Below are positions 44,404 to 53,167 of a stretch of DNA of 64,000 nt, one piece after another. The notes below the pieces were generated by a model. The model saw only the letters and a list, made by a program, of their open reading frames with translations, had not been told where the DNA came from and did not search any database. The DNA comes from Bog-1198 sp963727045 (GTDB taxonomy: Bacteria; Pseudomonadota; Gammaproteobacteria; Steroidobacterales; Steroidobacteraceae). Position numbers and translations under genes: made by a program. The first letter of the stretch is position 1. Each line of letters begins with the position of its first letter. The DNA is taken from contig CAVSES010000002.1 in NCBI GenBank assembly GCA_963727045.1, positions 1,736,001 to 1,800,000 of the forward strand. The letters run 5' to 3'.

Positions 44404-45981
44404 ATGAGTGATGAATTCGACTATGTAATCGCCGGCGCCGGCACCGCCGGCTGCGTGCTGGCGAATCGTCTGTCAGGCGAGACAGGCGCCACGGTCGCAT
44501 TGATTGAAGCGGGGCCGCCGGATGACGACCCCGCGATCCGCGTGCCGGCAATGGTGGCGAAAGCCATCGGCAATCCGCGCCAATCCTGGGGTTATCAAAC
44601 GGTGCCGCAGCGCCATGTCGATAACCGCATGCTGCCGGTGCCGCGCGGCCGCGTGCTCGGTGGCTGTTCCTCGATCAACGGCATGGTGTATTTTCGCGGG
44701 CATCCGCGTGAATACGATGAATGGCATCAGCCCGGCTGGGGTTATGGCGATCTCGAACCCTATTTCGAGCGGTTGGAAAATTACGAGGCCGCGCACACGC
44801 CCCATCGGAAGCGGGGCGGTCCCGTCAACGTCATCGACATCCCAAAGCCGAATCCGCTGGTGCGGCGTTTCCTCGCCGCTGCCGATTTCCTCGGATTGCC
44901 GCGCTGCGCCGATTTCAACGGCGGAGATCCGGAAGGCTTCGGTCCGCGGCAGGCGGCCATCCGCAACGGCCGGCGGGAGTCCGGGGTGACGGCGTATTTG
45001 AACCGCGCACGGCGCCGGCCGAATCTCAAGATCGTAACCGGCGCGCTCGTCACGCGCGTATTGTTCGCCGGAAGGCGTGCAACGGGCATCGAGGTCGAGC
45101 AGGACGGCGCGCGGAGCAGCATTCAGGCCCGCCGGGAGGTGATCCTCGCGTGCGGCGCCTATGGCTCACCGCAGCTGCTGCAGCTCTCAGGCGTCGGCGA
45201 TGCCGCGGCCCTGCAATCCGCGGGGATCGTGCCGCTCCTCGATCTGCCTGCGGTCGGCAGAAATCTGCACGATCACCCCGCGGCATCGATTGCGGTGCGC
45301 ACGGCCAACACTGAATCCTACGGCCTGTCCTGGCGCACGGTGCCGCGCAGCGTACTCATCGCCGCGCAATACCTGCTGCTTCGTTCCGGCCCGCTCGCGA
45401 GCAATGTGTTCGAGGCGAATGGATTCATGCGTTCGAGCCCGGATGTCGATCGTCCGGACCTGCAGATCATCTTCATGCCGGCGCATCGCAATGCCGATGG
45501 CCATTGGCTGCCGCGCGGGCATGGCTACGGCATCATCTTCGTGAACCTGCGGCCGGCCAGCCGCGGCAGCGTCATGTTGACGAGCAACGACCCGCACGAC
45601 AAGCCGGCGATCGATTTCAATTTTCTCGCGCACCCGAGCGACATCGAAGTGCTGGTGCGGGGTTTCGAGGTGGCGCGCTCCATCCTCGCCGCGCCTTCAT
45701 TTGCGCCGCTCGACGGCCGGGAAACATCGCCGGGGCCGGAGGTACGCGAGCGTGCGCAGATCGAGGCGCACATCCGCCGCTCTTTGGTCACGGTGCACCA
45801 TCCCTGCGGCACCTGCCGCATCGGCGATGTGGTGGATACGTCGTTGCGCGTGAAGGGTGTCGATGCGCTTCGCGTGGTGGACGCCTCGGTGATCCCCACC
45901 GTGATCGCCGGCAACAGCAATATTCCCGTCAATGCGGTGGCCGAGCGGGCGGCGGACTTGATCATGGGGAAATTGCGATGA
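44404..45981 (+). CDS. GMC-family flavin alcohol oxidoreductase
   Basis: 525-residue FAD enzyme: GAGTAGCVLANRLSGE, PRGRVLGGCSSINGMVYFRG, CGAYGSPQLLQLSGVG, VHHPCGTCRIG and a terminal GNSNIPVNAV, where the usual N-T-N-A is changed to N-S-N-I. Most similar in this window to the 38341 and 4275 proteins. The stop overlaps the SDR start as ATGA. Substrate probably an aromatic side-chain alcohol (inference). Confidence 0.87.
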   Translation: MSDEFDYVIAGAGTAGCVLANRLSGETGATVALIEAGPPDDDPAIRVPAMVAKAIGNPRQSWGYQTVPQRHVDNRMLPVPRGRVLGGCSSINGMVYFRGHPREYDEWHQPGWGYGDLEPYFERLENYEAAHTPHRKRGGPVNVIDIPKPNPLVRRFLAAADFLGLPRCADFNGGDPEGFGPRQAAIRNGRRESGVTAYLNRARRRPNLKIVTGALVTRVLFAGRRATGIEVEQDGARSSIQARREVILACGAYGSPQLLQLSGVGDAAALQSAGIVPLLDLPAVGRNLHDHPAASIAVRTANTESYGLSWRTVPRSVLIAAQYLLLRSGPLASNVFEANGFMRSSPDVDRPDLQIIFMPAHRNADGHWLPRGHGYGIIFVNLRPASRGSVMLTSNDPHDKPAIDFNFLAHPSDIEVLVRGFEVARSILAAPSFAPLDGRETSPGPEVRERAQIEAHIRRSLVTVHHPCGTCRIGDVVDTSLRVKGVDALRVVDASVIPTVIAGNSNIPVNAVAERAADLIMGKLR

Positions 45982-46760
45982 AGGACCTCGAGGGCAAGAA
46001 GATCATCGTTACCGGCGGTGCAGGCAGCATCGGTCATGCGACGGCCGAAGTGCTGGCGAGGAAGGGCGCCGATATTCTGCTCGTGGACATCAACCGCGAC
46101 GGGCTCGAACGGCGACGTTCGGCGGTCGCGGCGTTCGGCACGAAGGTCGAAGTCTTTCATGCCGACGTCAGCCGCTCGGATGAGGTGCAGGGCTACGTCG
46201 CCGCGGCCTGCGAGGCCTTCGGGCGCATCGACGGACTGTTCAACAACGCCGGCACCGAAGGCAAGGTGGCGTCCATCGAGAATTACGACGAGGCAGAATT
46301 CGACCGGCTGATGGCGGTCAATCTGCGCAGCATCTTTTTAGGCATGCGGCATGTGATTCCGGTGATGCTGAAACAGGGCGGCGGCGCCGTGGTCAATACC
46401 GGATCCATCGCCAGCGAACGCGGCCTGGCCGGAGCCTGCGCGTACAACGCCACCAAGCACGGGGTGATCGGGCTGACGCGGACCGCCGCCGCCGACGTCG
46501 GCGCCCGCGGCGTGCGCGTGAATGCGGTGATGCCGGGCGTCATTGATACACCGCTGCTAGAAGCCATGCTGAAGACCCTGTTCAACGGCGACGTCGAACT
46601 CGGCAAGCGCACCCTGGGAAAGATCGCGCCGCAGGAGCGCATCGGTCAGCCGCGCGAGGTCGGCGAAGCGGTCGCGTTTCTGCTGTCGCCCGCGGCGAGC
46701 TTCGTCAACGGTGCGGCGTGGTCCGTGGACGGCGGCGCGCTATGCACCATTCGCCACTGA
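45978..46760 (+). CDS. Short-chain dehydrogenase/reductase
   Basis: 260-residue classical SDR: VTGGAGSIGHATAEVLA, the acidic DINRDG after beta-2 (favouring NAD), NNAGTEG, catalytic Ser in NTGSIASERG, YNATK, and the PGVIDTPLL loop, ending FVNGAAWSVDGG. ATG 45978 overlaps the GMC stop; an upstream extension in the same frame is inside the GMC gene and not real. GMC and SDR probably act on the same alcohol/ketone. Confidence 0.87.
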   Translation: MKDLEGKKIIVTGGAGSIGHATAEVLARKGADILLVDINRDGLERRRSAVAAFGTKVEVFHADVSRSDEVQGYVAAACEAFGRIDGLFNNAGTEGKVASIENYDEAEFDRLMAVNLRSIFLGMRHVIPVMLKQGGGAVVNTGSIASERGLAGACAYNATKHGVIGLTRTAAADVGARGVRVNAVMPGVIDTPLLEAMLKTLFNGDVELGKRTLGKIAPQERIGQPREVGEAVAFLLSPAASFVNGAAWSVDGGALCTIRH

Positions 46761-46783
46761 AACCACCGGGCACGAGAAGCGAC

Positions 46784-48004
46784 ATGCCCGCTTCCATGCG
46801 CCGCTACCAATGGATGCTGGTGGCGCTTCTGAGTGCGAATTTCGGCGTCGTGTTCTTCGATCGCAATGTGTTCAGCTATGTTGCGTCGTTCATTCAGCCG
46901 GATCTCAACCTCAGCAATTTTCAGATCGGAAAGATCGCTTCCGCCTTTTCCTTCAGTTGGGCAATTGCCGGCCTGCGCGTGGCCAGCCTGGTGGACCGGT
47001 TCGGGCGGCTCAAGCTGATGCTGGTGGTGGCAACCGTCGGTTTCTCTCTGGCCTCGGTGTTGTCCGGCTTTGCGGCCTCATTCATCTGGCTGCTCGGGGC
47101 CCGCCTGCTCATGGGGGTCGCCGAGGGCGGCATCATGCCGATTACCCAGACCCTGATCGCGACAGAGGTGCCTCATGAGCGCCGCGGCCTGGCGCAGGGC
47201 ATCACGCAGAATTTCGGCGCCAATCTGCTCGCCAACACCCTGGGGCCGCTGATCATCGTGTGGATGGCGAGCCGCTACGGCTGGCGCAACGCCTTTTTTC
47301 TCGCCGCCCTTCCGGGCATCGTCATGGCGTTCTTGATCGCCGCGCTGGTGCACGAACCCACGGCGGCGGCGCGGACTGCCGTTGGGCGCACCGGCTTCGT
47401 CGAACTGCTTGGCGATCGCTCGATGCTGCTTTGCATTGCAATCTCGACCCTGCTGGTAGCCTACCTCATGGTGCTTTTCACGTTCACGCCGTTGTACCTC
47501 ATTCAGGTTCGCGGCTTCGATGCGCGGCACATGAGTTGGATCATGTCCTCGTTCGGTGTGGCATCCATGGCGGTGGCATTCCTGGTGCCCGGGGCTTCCG
47601 ACCGATTCGGCCGCAAGCCGGTCGTACTTGCGGCGTCGATGATGGGTCTGGCATTGCCGCTCGGCTTGCTGTTCATCAACGGCACCCTGATTGCACCACT
47701 CATGGCCTGTATTGCCGTGGGCTCGGCGTTGAGCGGCGTTTTCCCGCTGGCCATGGCGACCATCCCATCGGAGATCGTCGGTGCGGCGAGAACCGCCACC
47801 GCACTGTCGCTGACCATGGGAATCAGCGAGATCGTGGGGGGCGTGTTGGCGCCGAGCGCCGCGGGCAGGGTGGCGGACCTCGAGGGACTGCGCGCAACCC
47901 TGTGGATTCTGGCCGGCATCATCGCTGCGATCGTCGTGCTCGCCGCGATGCTGCCGGAGACCGCGCCCGCGGGGCTCGCGCGCAGGAAACGGGGAACGCA
48001 CTAA
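46784..48004 (+). CDS. MFS transporter, paralogue of the 10335 protein
   Basis: Inner-membrane major facilitator of about 406 residues and 12 helices. NFGVVFFDRNVFSYV in helix 1, SLVDRFGRLKLML in loop 2-3, ARLLMGVAEGGIMPITQTL in helix 4 and SDRFGRKPVVL in loop 8-9. ATG 46784 (GAGAAG upstream) is favoured over ATG 46742, which overlaps the SDR gene. Organic-acid uptake is inferred from its place within a catabolic operon. Confidence 0.84.
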   Translation: MPASMRRYQWMLVALLSANFGVVFFDRNVFSYVASFIQPDLNLSNFQIGKIASAFSFSWAIAGLRVASLVDRFGRLKLMLVVATVGFSLASVLSGFAASFIWLLGARLLMGVAEGGIMPITQTLIATEVPHERRGLAQGITQNFGANLLANTLGPLIIVWMASRYGWRNAFFLAALPGIVMAFLIAALVHEPTAAARTAVGRTGFVELLGDRSMLLCIAISTLLVAYLMVLFTFTPLYLIQVRGFDARHMSWIMSSFGVASMAVAFLVPGASDRFGRKPVVLAASMMGLALPLGLLFINGTLIAPLMACIAVGSALSGVFPLAMATIPSEIVGAARTATALSLTMGISEIVGGVLAPSAAGRVADLEGLRATLWILAGIIAAIVVLAAMLPETAPAGLARRKRGTH

Positions 48005-48085
48005 ACGCAGATTTCTCATGCGCTCTCAGTTGGGGGCAATGCCGTCGTGAAGGTATCATCCGGATCATCACTCGATGCGAAACAC

Positions 48086-48961
48086 ATGACCAAGCCAATT
48101 GAATTGATCGGGTCCTTCTGGACGCTCGCGGTTGGCGCCGATCCGCTCGGCGATCAACGCTGTCTGCACGACTTTCGGACGCGCGTCGAAATCGCGGCGA
48201 AGGCCGGATTCACCGGCATGGGTTTCTGGCACGCGGACATCCGCGAGATCCGCAAGAAGTACAGTTTCAAGGACATGAAGCACATTTTGGACGGCAACGG
48301 AATCGTCAATGTCGAGGTCGAATGGCTGCTCGACTGGTATTGCACCGACGCGCGCAGGGCGGCATCGGACGAAACCCGCGCGCTGCTGCTCGAGGCGGCC
48401 GAGGCATTGCGCGCCCGGCATATCAAGATCGCAGATCTGGGCAATGATTGCGCGGACGTCGCCCAGATGACGCCGGCGTTTGCGGCGCTGTGTCGTCAAG
48501 CCGCCGAACGCGGCACCAACATCCTGTTCGAAATGTTGCCGGCGCAATTCTCGCGCGCACCGTCGCTCGATCAGGTGCTGGAGCTGACGCGCGGGTCGGG
48601 GGCGGCCAACGGCGGCACCATGCTCGACAATCTGCACCTGCAGCGAATCGGCATCGGCGCTGACGAGATCGTCCGCAAACTCACCGTGCGCGACCTGATC
48701 GGCGTCGAAATCAACGACGGCACTCTCGCCATGCCGGTGCATTTCCAGGATTCCGTCGTCAACAAACGTTTGTTGCCCGGCGACGGCGAATTCGACATCG
48801 CGGCGTTTCTGCAGGCGCTCTGGACCGTCGGCTACGATGGACCGATCGGCGTCGAGGTCCTGAACGAATACATCCGCAAATGGGACCTCAACACGGCGGC
48901 GACCGAGGCATTCGTAAAGACGCAGCGGGTGGTTGAATCGTCGCGTCTGACCAAGAAGTAA
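48086..48961 (+). CDS. Xylose-isomerase-like TIM-barrel protein
   Basis: Sugar-phosphate-isomerase/epimerase-like (AP endonuclease 2 fold) protein of about 291 residues. The barrel pattern shows VEIAAKAGFTGMGFWHADIREI, ILFEMLPAQF (metal Glu), GTMLDNLHLQRIG (metal Asp), VEINDG and a final VGYDGPIGVEVLNEYI with the last metal Glu. Start ATG 48086 (MTKPIELIG) by look of the N-terminus; GTG 48047 is an alternative. It is 4 bases before the E1-alpha gene. Homologues are isomerases, epimerases, dehydratases or decarboxylases (DHS dehydratase has this fold), so the reaction is open. Confidence 0.75.
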   Translation: MTKPIELIGSFWTLAVGADPLGDQRCLHDFRTRVEIAAKAGFTGMGFWHADIREIRKKYSFKDMKHILDGNGIVNVEVEWLLDWYCTDARRAASDETRALLLEAAEALRARHIKIADLGNDCADVAQMTPAFAALCRQAAERGTNILFEMLPAQFSRAPSLDQVLELTRGSGAANGGTMLDNLHLQRIGIGADEIVRKLTVRDLIGVEINDGTLAMPVHFQDSVVNKRLLPGDGEFDIAAFLQALWTVGYDGPIGVEVLNEYIRKWDLNTAATEAFVKTQRVVESSRLTKK

Positions 48962-48965
48962 GCCC

Positions 48966-49952
48966 GTGACCGAACCAACACCGGCTGATTGGAAGGAGAT
49001 GTACGCGGCTCTCTGGCGCATACGTCTGTTCGAGGGCCAGGTGCAGCGGCTCGCAGCCGCCGGCGAGATCCCCGGATTTCCGCACCTGTCCACCGGGCAA
49101 GAAGCGGTGGCCGTCGGTGTCTGCTCGCAGCTCAAACGCGAGGACGTGCTTTTCACCAGTCATCGCGGTCACGGTCATGTGCTCGCCAAGGGCAGCGACC
49201 TCACGGCGACATTCGCCGAGATTTTAGCAAAGCAAAGCGGCCTGTGCAGCGGACGCGGCGGTTCGATGCACCTGGTCGATGCAGCGAATGGCGTGCTGGG
49301 CGCAACCGGGGTCGTGGCAGGCAATCTCGCGCTCGCTGCGGGCGCGGCATGGGCGGCACAGGCCCAGGGAAGGCAAAACATCAGCGTGGTATTCTTCGGC
49401 GACGGCGCGACCGGCGCGGGGGCGTTTCACGAGACGCTGAACCTCGCCGCGCTGTGGCGCCTGCCGGTGTTGTTCGTTTGCGAGAACAATGGCTACGCGG
49501 AGTTCACCAGCCGCGAGGAACACTCCAACGTCAAGCACGTGAGCAGTTTCGCAGCGCCCTATGACATCGCCACCAAGACCATCGACGGCAACGATCTGCC
49601 GGCGGTATTCGCGGCCGCAGGGGTTGCGATCGACACTCTGCGCCGCGGCGCCGGTCCCTATCTGCTCGAATGCATGACCTTCCGCATGGCGGGCCACTAT
49701 GTCGGCGACTCGCAGCAGTATCGATCCAAGGAGGAGCTCGCGGAGATTCGCGAAAAGTGTCCCATCGAGCGCCTGAAGCGCCACCTCGTCGGGCGCGGCG
49801 TCGCCACGGAAGTGCTGGACGCCATCGCCGAGCGCTGCAAGAGCGAGGTGCTGCAGTCGGTGGAGCGCGCAAGGGCGGCGCCGCGAACCGAACCGGCCAC
49901 CGTGCTCGACCATGTCTACCGCTCGCCGGCGCTCGCCGGGATCCAGGGCTGA
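48966..49952 (+). CDS. E1-alpha subunit of a thiamine-diphosphate 2-oxoacid/acetoin dehydrogenase
   Basis: 328 residues. Thiamine-diphosphate motif GDGATGAGAFHETLNLAALWRLPVLFVCENN is complete (broken here only by my quoting limit: GDGATGAGAF to CENN). TSHRGHGHVLAKG and GGSMHL are also typical of PDH E1-alpha/AcoA. GTG start. Three bases separate it from E1-beta. With E1-beta and E2 it forms a decarboxylating or acetoin-cleaving complex giving acyl-CoA. The substrate is not visible; acetoin-dehydrogenase-like cleavage of an aromatic hydroxyketone or diketone is a candidate. Confidence 0.87.
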   Translation: MTEPTPADWKEMYAALWRIRLFEGQVQRLAAAGEIPGFPHLSTGQEAVAVGVCSQLKREDVLFTSHRGHGHVLAKGSDLTATFAEILAKQSGLCSGRGGSMHLVDAANGVLGATGVVAGNLALAAGAAWAAQAQGRQNISVVFFGDGATGAGAFHETLNLAALWRLPVLFVCENNGYAEFTSREEHSNVKHVSSFAAPYDIATKTIDGNDLPAVFAAAGVAIDTLRRGAGPYLLECMTFRMAGHYVGDSQQYRSKEELAEIREKCPIERLKRHLVGRGVATEVLDAIAERCKSEVLQSVERARAAPRTEPATVLDHVYRSPALAGIQG

Positions 49953-49955
49953 TCA

Positions 49956-50933
49956 GTGCAGCAGACATTCATCGAAATCCTTCGCCGTGCGCTCGACGAG
50001 GAATTGGCGCGCGACCCCGCGGTATATCTCTTGGGCGAGGACGTAGCGGCGGGGGGCGCGTTCGGCGTCACCCGGGGTCTCGCGCAGAAGCACGGGGTTG
50101 CACGGGTACGCAACACGCCCATCAGCGAAGCGGCCATCACCGGCCTCGCCACCGGCGCCGCGCTGTGCGGTCTCAAACCCGTGCTCGAAATCATGTTCAT
50201 CGATTTCGCCACGCTGTCGATGGATTGCCTTGTCAACCAGACCGCGAAGTACCGCTACATGTCGGGCGGCCAGCTCGCCGTGCCCTTGGTGGTGCGCACC
50301 CAGGCGGGCGCCGCGGGCGGAGCCGCCGCGCAGCACTCGCAGAGCCTCGAAGCGTGGTTCATCCACGTGCCGGGACTGGTCGTGGTCGCGCCGTCAACCC
50401 CCGTCGAGGCGTATGGCTTGCTGAAAAGTTCGATCCGGCTCGGCGAGCCTGTGCTCTTCATCGAGCACAAGCGGCTGTACACCATGAAAGAGGAGTGGGT
50501 GGAGGGCGCGGAATTGCCGCCGATCGGCAAGGCGCGGATCGCAAGACCCGGCACGGATTTCACGCTGGTTGCCTATTCGGCGATGGTGCAAACTGCGCTT
50601 GAAGCGGCAGATGAACTGGCGGAAGCCGGCATTTCCGCCGAAGTCATCGACCTACGGACGCTGCTGCCGCTCGATATGGCGACGATTTCGGCATCCGTGT
50701 CGAAGACGCATCGCGCGCTCGTTGCACATGAGGCAGTGCTCAATGGCGGCGTGGGAGCGGAGATCGCAGCGCGCATCGGCGCGGAAATCTTCGACGAACT
50801 TGATGCGCCGGTGCTGCGCGTTGGTTGCGGCTTTGCGCCGATTCCCTTCGCTCCGGAACTCGAGCGTGCGCTGCTCCCGGGGAGCGCCGATCTCGTGCGC
50901 GCAGCGCGCCGGCTCTTGGGTCTGATGGAATAA
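49956..50933 (+). CDS. E1-beta subunit of the same complex
   Basis: 325-residue transketolase-like E1-beta: LLGEDVAAGGAFGVTRGL, TPISEAAITGLATGAAL, KYRYMSGGQLAVPLVVRT, AAQHSQSLEAWFIHVPGL and a C-terminal domain with VIDLRTLLPLD and VAHEAVLNGGVGAEIA. GTG start 3 bases after E1-alpha. Completes the thiamine-diphosphate site with the alpha subunit. Confidence 0.87.
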   Translation: MQQTFIEILRRALDEELARDPAVYLLGEDVAAGGAFGVTRGLAQKHGVARVRNTPISEAAITGLATGAALCGLKPVLEIMFIDFATLSMDCLVNQTAKYRYMSGGQLAVPLVVRTQAGAAGGAAAQHSQSLEAWFIHVPGLVVVAPSTPVEAYGLLKSSIRLGEPVLFIEHKRLYTMKEEWVEGAELPPIGKARIARPGTDFTLVAYSAMVQTALEAADELAEAGISAEVIDLRTLLPLDMATISASVSKTHRALVAHEAVLNGGVGAEIAARIGAEIFDELDAPVLRVGCGFAPIPFAPELERALLPGSADLVRAARRLLGLME

Positions 50934-50949
50934 AACACGGGGGCAGCCA

Positions 50950-52167
50950 GTGACCCTGATTGCGCAGGAAATTCCGAAGGTCGGCCTGGTGATGGAGGCG
51001 GTCAAGGTTGTACGCTGGCTCAAGAACGTCGGCGACCGGGTGGTCGCGGGTGAACCGCTGCTTGAAGTCGAAACCGAGAAGGCGGTTGTTGAAATCGAGG
51101 CGGCAGCCAGCGGGCGGCTGACGGAGATCCTGGTGCAGGTCGACAGCCAGGCAGCTGTCGGCGATCAGGTTGCCTGGATCGAGTCCGACCAGGCGCATGG
51201 CGCAGGTACGGCGGCGGCGGCGCACGTGGCTTCGGCCGAAGCAGCCAAGCCTGCAGTCCCGACATCGCCGGCAGCCTCGACATCGCCGGCGAGCCCGGTC
51301 GCCACGAGGGCGCGCGTCGGGGATCGTATCCGCAGCAGTCCGGTCGCCCGCCAGCTCGCCGCCGAACATGGCATCGACTTGGGCGGGATCGCCGGCACCG
51401 GTCCGGGCGGCCGCATTCAGCTGGATGATGTGCAACGCGCCATCCGCGTGCCGCGCGCGGACAAGACTGCAGCGCCGTCCCTTTCGCCGATGCGCCGGGC
51501 GCTGGCCCGCGCCATGACCAAGAGCAGCTCCACCATTCCGCAGTTCACGGTCTCGCGCGCGGTCGAGTGGACAACGCTGCTGGCACTGCGCCGCGAGTTC
51601 TCTACGACGCTGCGGGGTGGCGCAGCCAGACTCTCGCTGACCGATTTTCTTCTTCAGGCGGTCGCCCGGACCCTGATGGAGTTTCCCGCGTTGAACGCCA
51701 CGTTCTCGGGGGACCCGGAATCGGCCGACGCCCACATCGTACCGGCGAGCGGCGCGCATATTGGCCTGGTGATTGCAACCGGCAACGGCCTGTTGGTGCC
51801 GGTGATTCATGAAGTCGAGCGCCTTGCCCTCGCAGAGATTGCGCGCCGCCGCGAGGACTGCGTCGAGCGCGGCCTCAAGGGCAAACTTAAGCGCGATGAA
51901 CTCGACGGCGCCACGTTCAGCATCTCGAATCTGGGCGCGAAAGGGCCTGACCGCTTCACGGCGATCATCAATCCGCCACAGTCTGCGATACTCGCCGTCG
52001 GCCGCCAACGCGATTGTGTCGTGGCGAGAGACGGAGCCGCCGTCGTGCGCCCGATGTCGGACCTCACGCTGGCGGTCGATCATCGCGTTGCCGACGGCCG
52101 CCTCGCCTCGCAATTCCTTGCGAGACTGATCGAGATACTCGAGGGTCGCGACTGGCGCTTGGAGTAG
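50950..52167 (+). CDS. E2 dihydrolipoamide acyltransferase
   Basis: 405 residues with the full E2 layout: one N-terminal lipoyl domain (lipoyl Lys 44 in EVETEKAVVEIE), an Ala/Pro-rich linker, an E1/E3-binding domain (IRSSPVARQLAAEHGIDLGGIAGTGPGGRI, two blocks), and a catalytic domain ending with the DHRVADG motif (His 378). GTG start, 16 bases after E1-beta. No E3 (lipoamide dehydrogenase) follows; E3 must come from elsewhere. It is the only E2 between two sets of E1 genes. Confidence 0.88.
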   Translation: MTLIAQEIPKVGLVMEAVKVVRWLKNVGDRVVAGEPLLEVETEKAVVEIEAAASGRLTEILVQVDSQAAVGDQVAWIESDQAHGAGTAAAAHVASAEAAKPAVPTSPAASTSPASPVATRARVGDRIRSSPVARQLAAEHGIDLGGIAGTGPGGRIQLDDVQRAIRVPRADKTAAPSLSPMRRALARAMTKSSSTIPQFTVSRAVEWTTLLALRREFSTTLRGGAARLSLTDFLLQAVARTLMEFPALNATFSGDPESADAHIVPASGAHIGLVIATGNGLLVPVIHEVERLALAEIARRREDCVERGLKGKLKRDELDGATFSISNLGAKGPDRFTAIINPPQSAILAVGRQRDCVVARDGAAVVRPMSDLTLAVDHRVADGRLASQFLARLIEILEGRDWRLE

Positions 52168-52185
52168 ATCGCCTGCGGCCTTGAG

Positions 52186-53154
52186 TCAGCGCCGCCCCTG
52201 AAGCACCTTTCGGACGGCGGCGATGATCCGCTCCTCGTCAGGAATCACATAGGCCTCGAGCGGCTCGCTGTAGGGGACCGTGGCGTCGCGCGCAGTGACC
52301 TGCACGATGGGCGCCTTAAGCGACGAAAACCCGTGCTCGGCGACATCGCCCGCAATAATGCCGCTCACCGTCGCGTGGCGCGGCGCCTGATCGACGAGGA
52401 CGAGGCGCCCCGTCTTGGCGACCGACTTCAAGATCGTCTCCAAGTCGAGCGGCGCCACCGTGCGCGGGTCGATGACTTCTGCCTGTATGCCTTCTTCGGC
52501 GAGCTTCTTCGCCGCAGCAAGCGAGCGCGGCACCATCCACCCCGTCGCCACGATGGTGACGTCGCCGCCGGGGCGACGAATTTCGGCCCTGCCGAACGGC
52601 ACCAGATGCTCGCCGTCCGGCACCTCGCCCGGCTCGAGCGTGAGCAGATAGTGGTGCAGGAAGACCACAGGATTGTCATCGCGGATCGCCGTGGCCATCA
52701 GCCCCTTGGCGTCGGCGGCGGTCGAGGGCACGACGACCTTGAGGCCGGGGACTCCCATGAACAGTGCGGTCAGAGATCCGGTGTGCTGACCGGCCCAACC
52801 GCACGCGAAGCCGAAACCCGCCTTGAGCACGAGCGGCACTTTCACCTGTCCGCCCGACATGTACCTGAAGCGGGGTGCTTCGTTGACTACTTGGTCCATC
52901 GCAACGAGCATGAACTCCGCCATGTAAAGCTCAACCACCGGGCGCAATCCCGCCATCGCGGCGCCGATGGCGATGCCGATCTCCGCGGTTTCGGATATCG
53001 GGGTGACGCGGACGCGATCGTGCCCATAGGCGGCGACGAACTCATGGTTCTCGGTGGTCGCCATGTTCTGCCCGAAGTAGAGCACGCTCGGGTCGCGCCG
53101 CATTTCCTGATGAATGCCGGCGTCGATGGCGGCGATGAAGGGAAGCTGTGCCAT
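52186..53154 (-). CDS. E1-beta subunit of a second thiamine-diphosphate dehydrogenase
   Basis: 322 residues: YFGQNMATTENHEFVAAYG, TPISETAEIGIAIGAAMAGLRPVVE, FRYMSGGQVKVPLVLKAG, GQHTGSLTALFMGVPGLKVV, and the C-terminal VIDPRTVAPLD. It differs clearly from the 49956 protein, so this is not a recent duplicate. It is convergent with the E2 gene, 18 bases between the stops. No E2 or E3 gene accompanies this E1 pair, so it may use the convergent E2 or act as a lyase. Confidence 0.85.
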   Translation of the reverse strand: MAQLPFIAAIDAGIHQEMRRDPSVLYFGQNMATTENHEFVAAYGHDRVRVTPISETAEIGIAIGAAMAGLRPVVELYMAEFMLVAMDQVVNEAPRFRYMSGGQVKVPLVLKAGFGFACGWAGQHTGSLTALFMGVPGLKVVVPSTAADAKGLMATAIRDDNPVVFLHHYLLTLEPGEVPDGEHLVPFGRAEIRRPGGDVTIVATGWMVPRSLAAAKKLAEEGIQAEVIDPRTVAPLDLETILKSVAKTGRLVLVDQAPRHATVSGIIAGDVAEHGFSSLKAPIVQVTARDATVPYSEPLEAYVIPDEERIIAAVRKVLQGRR

Positions 53155-53167
53155 ATGTCGCTCCGGC

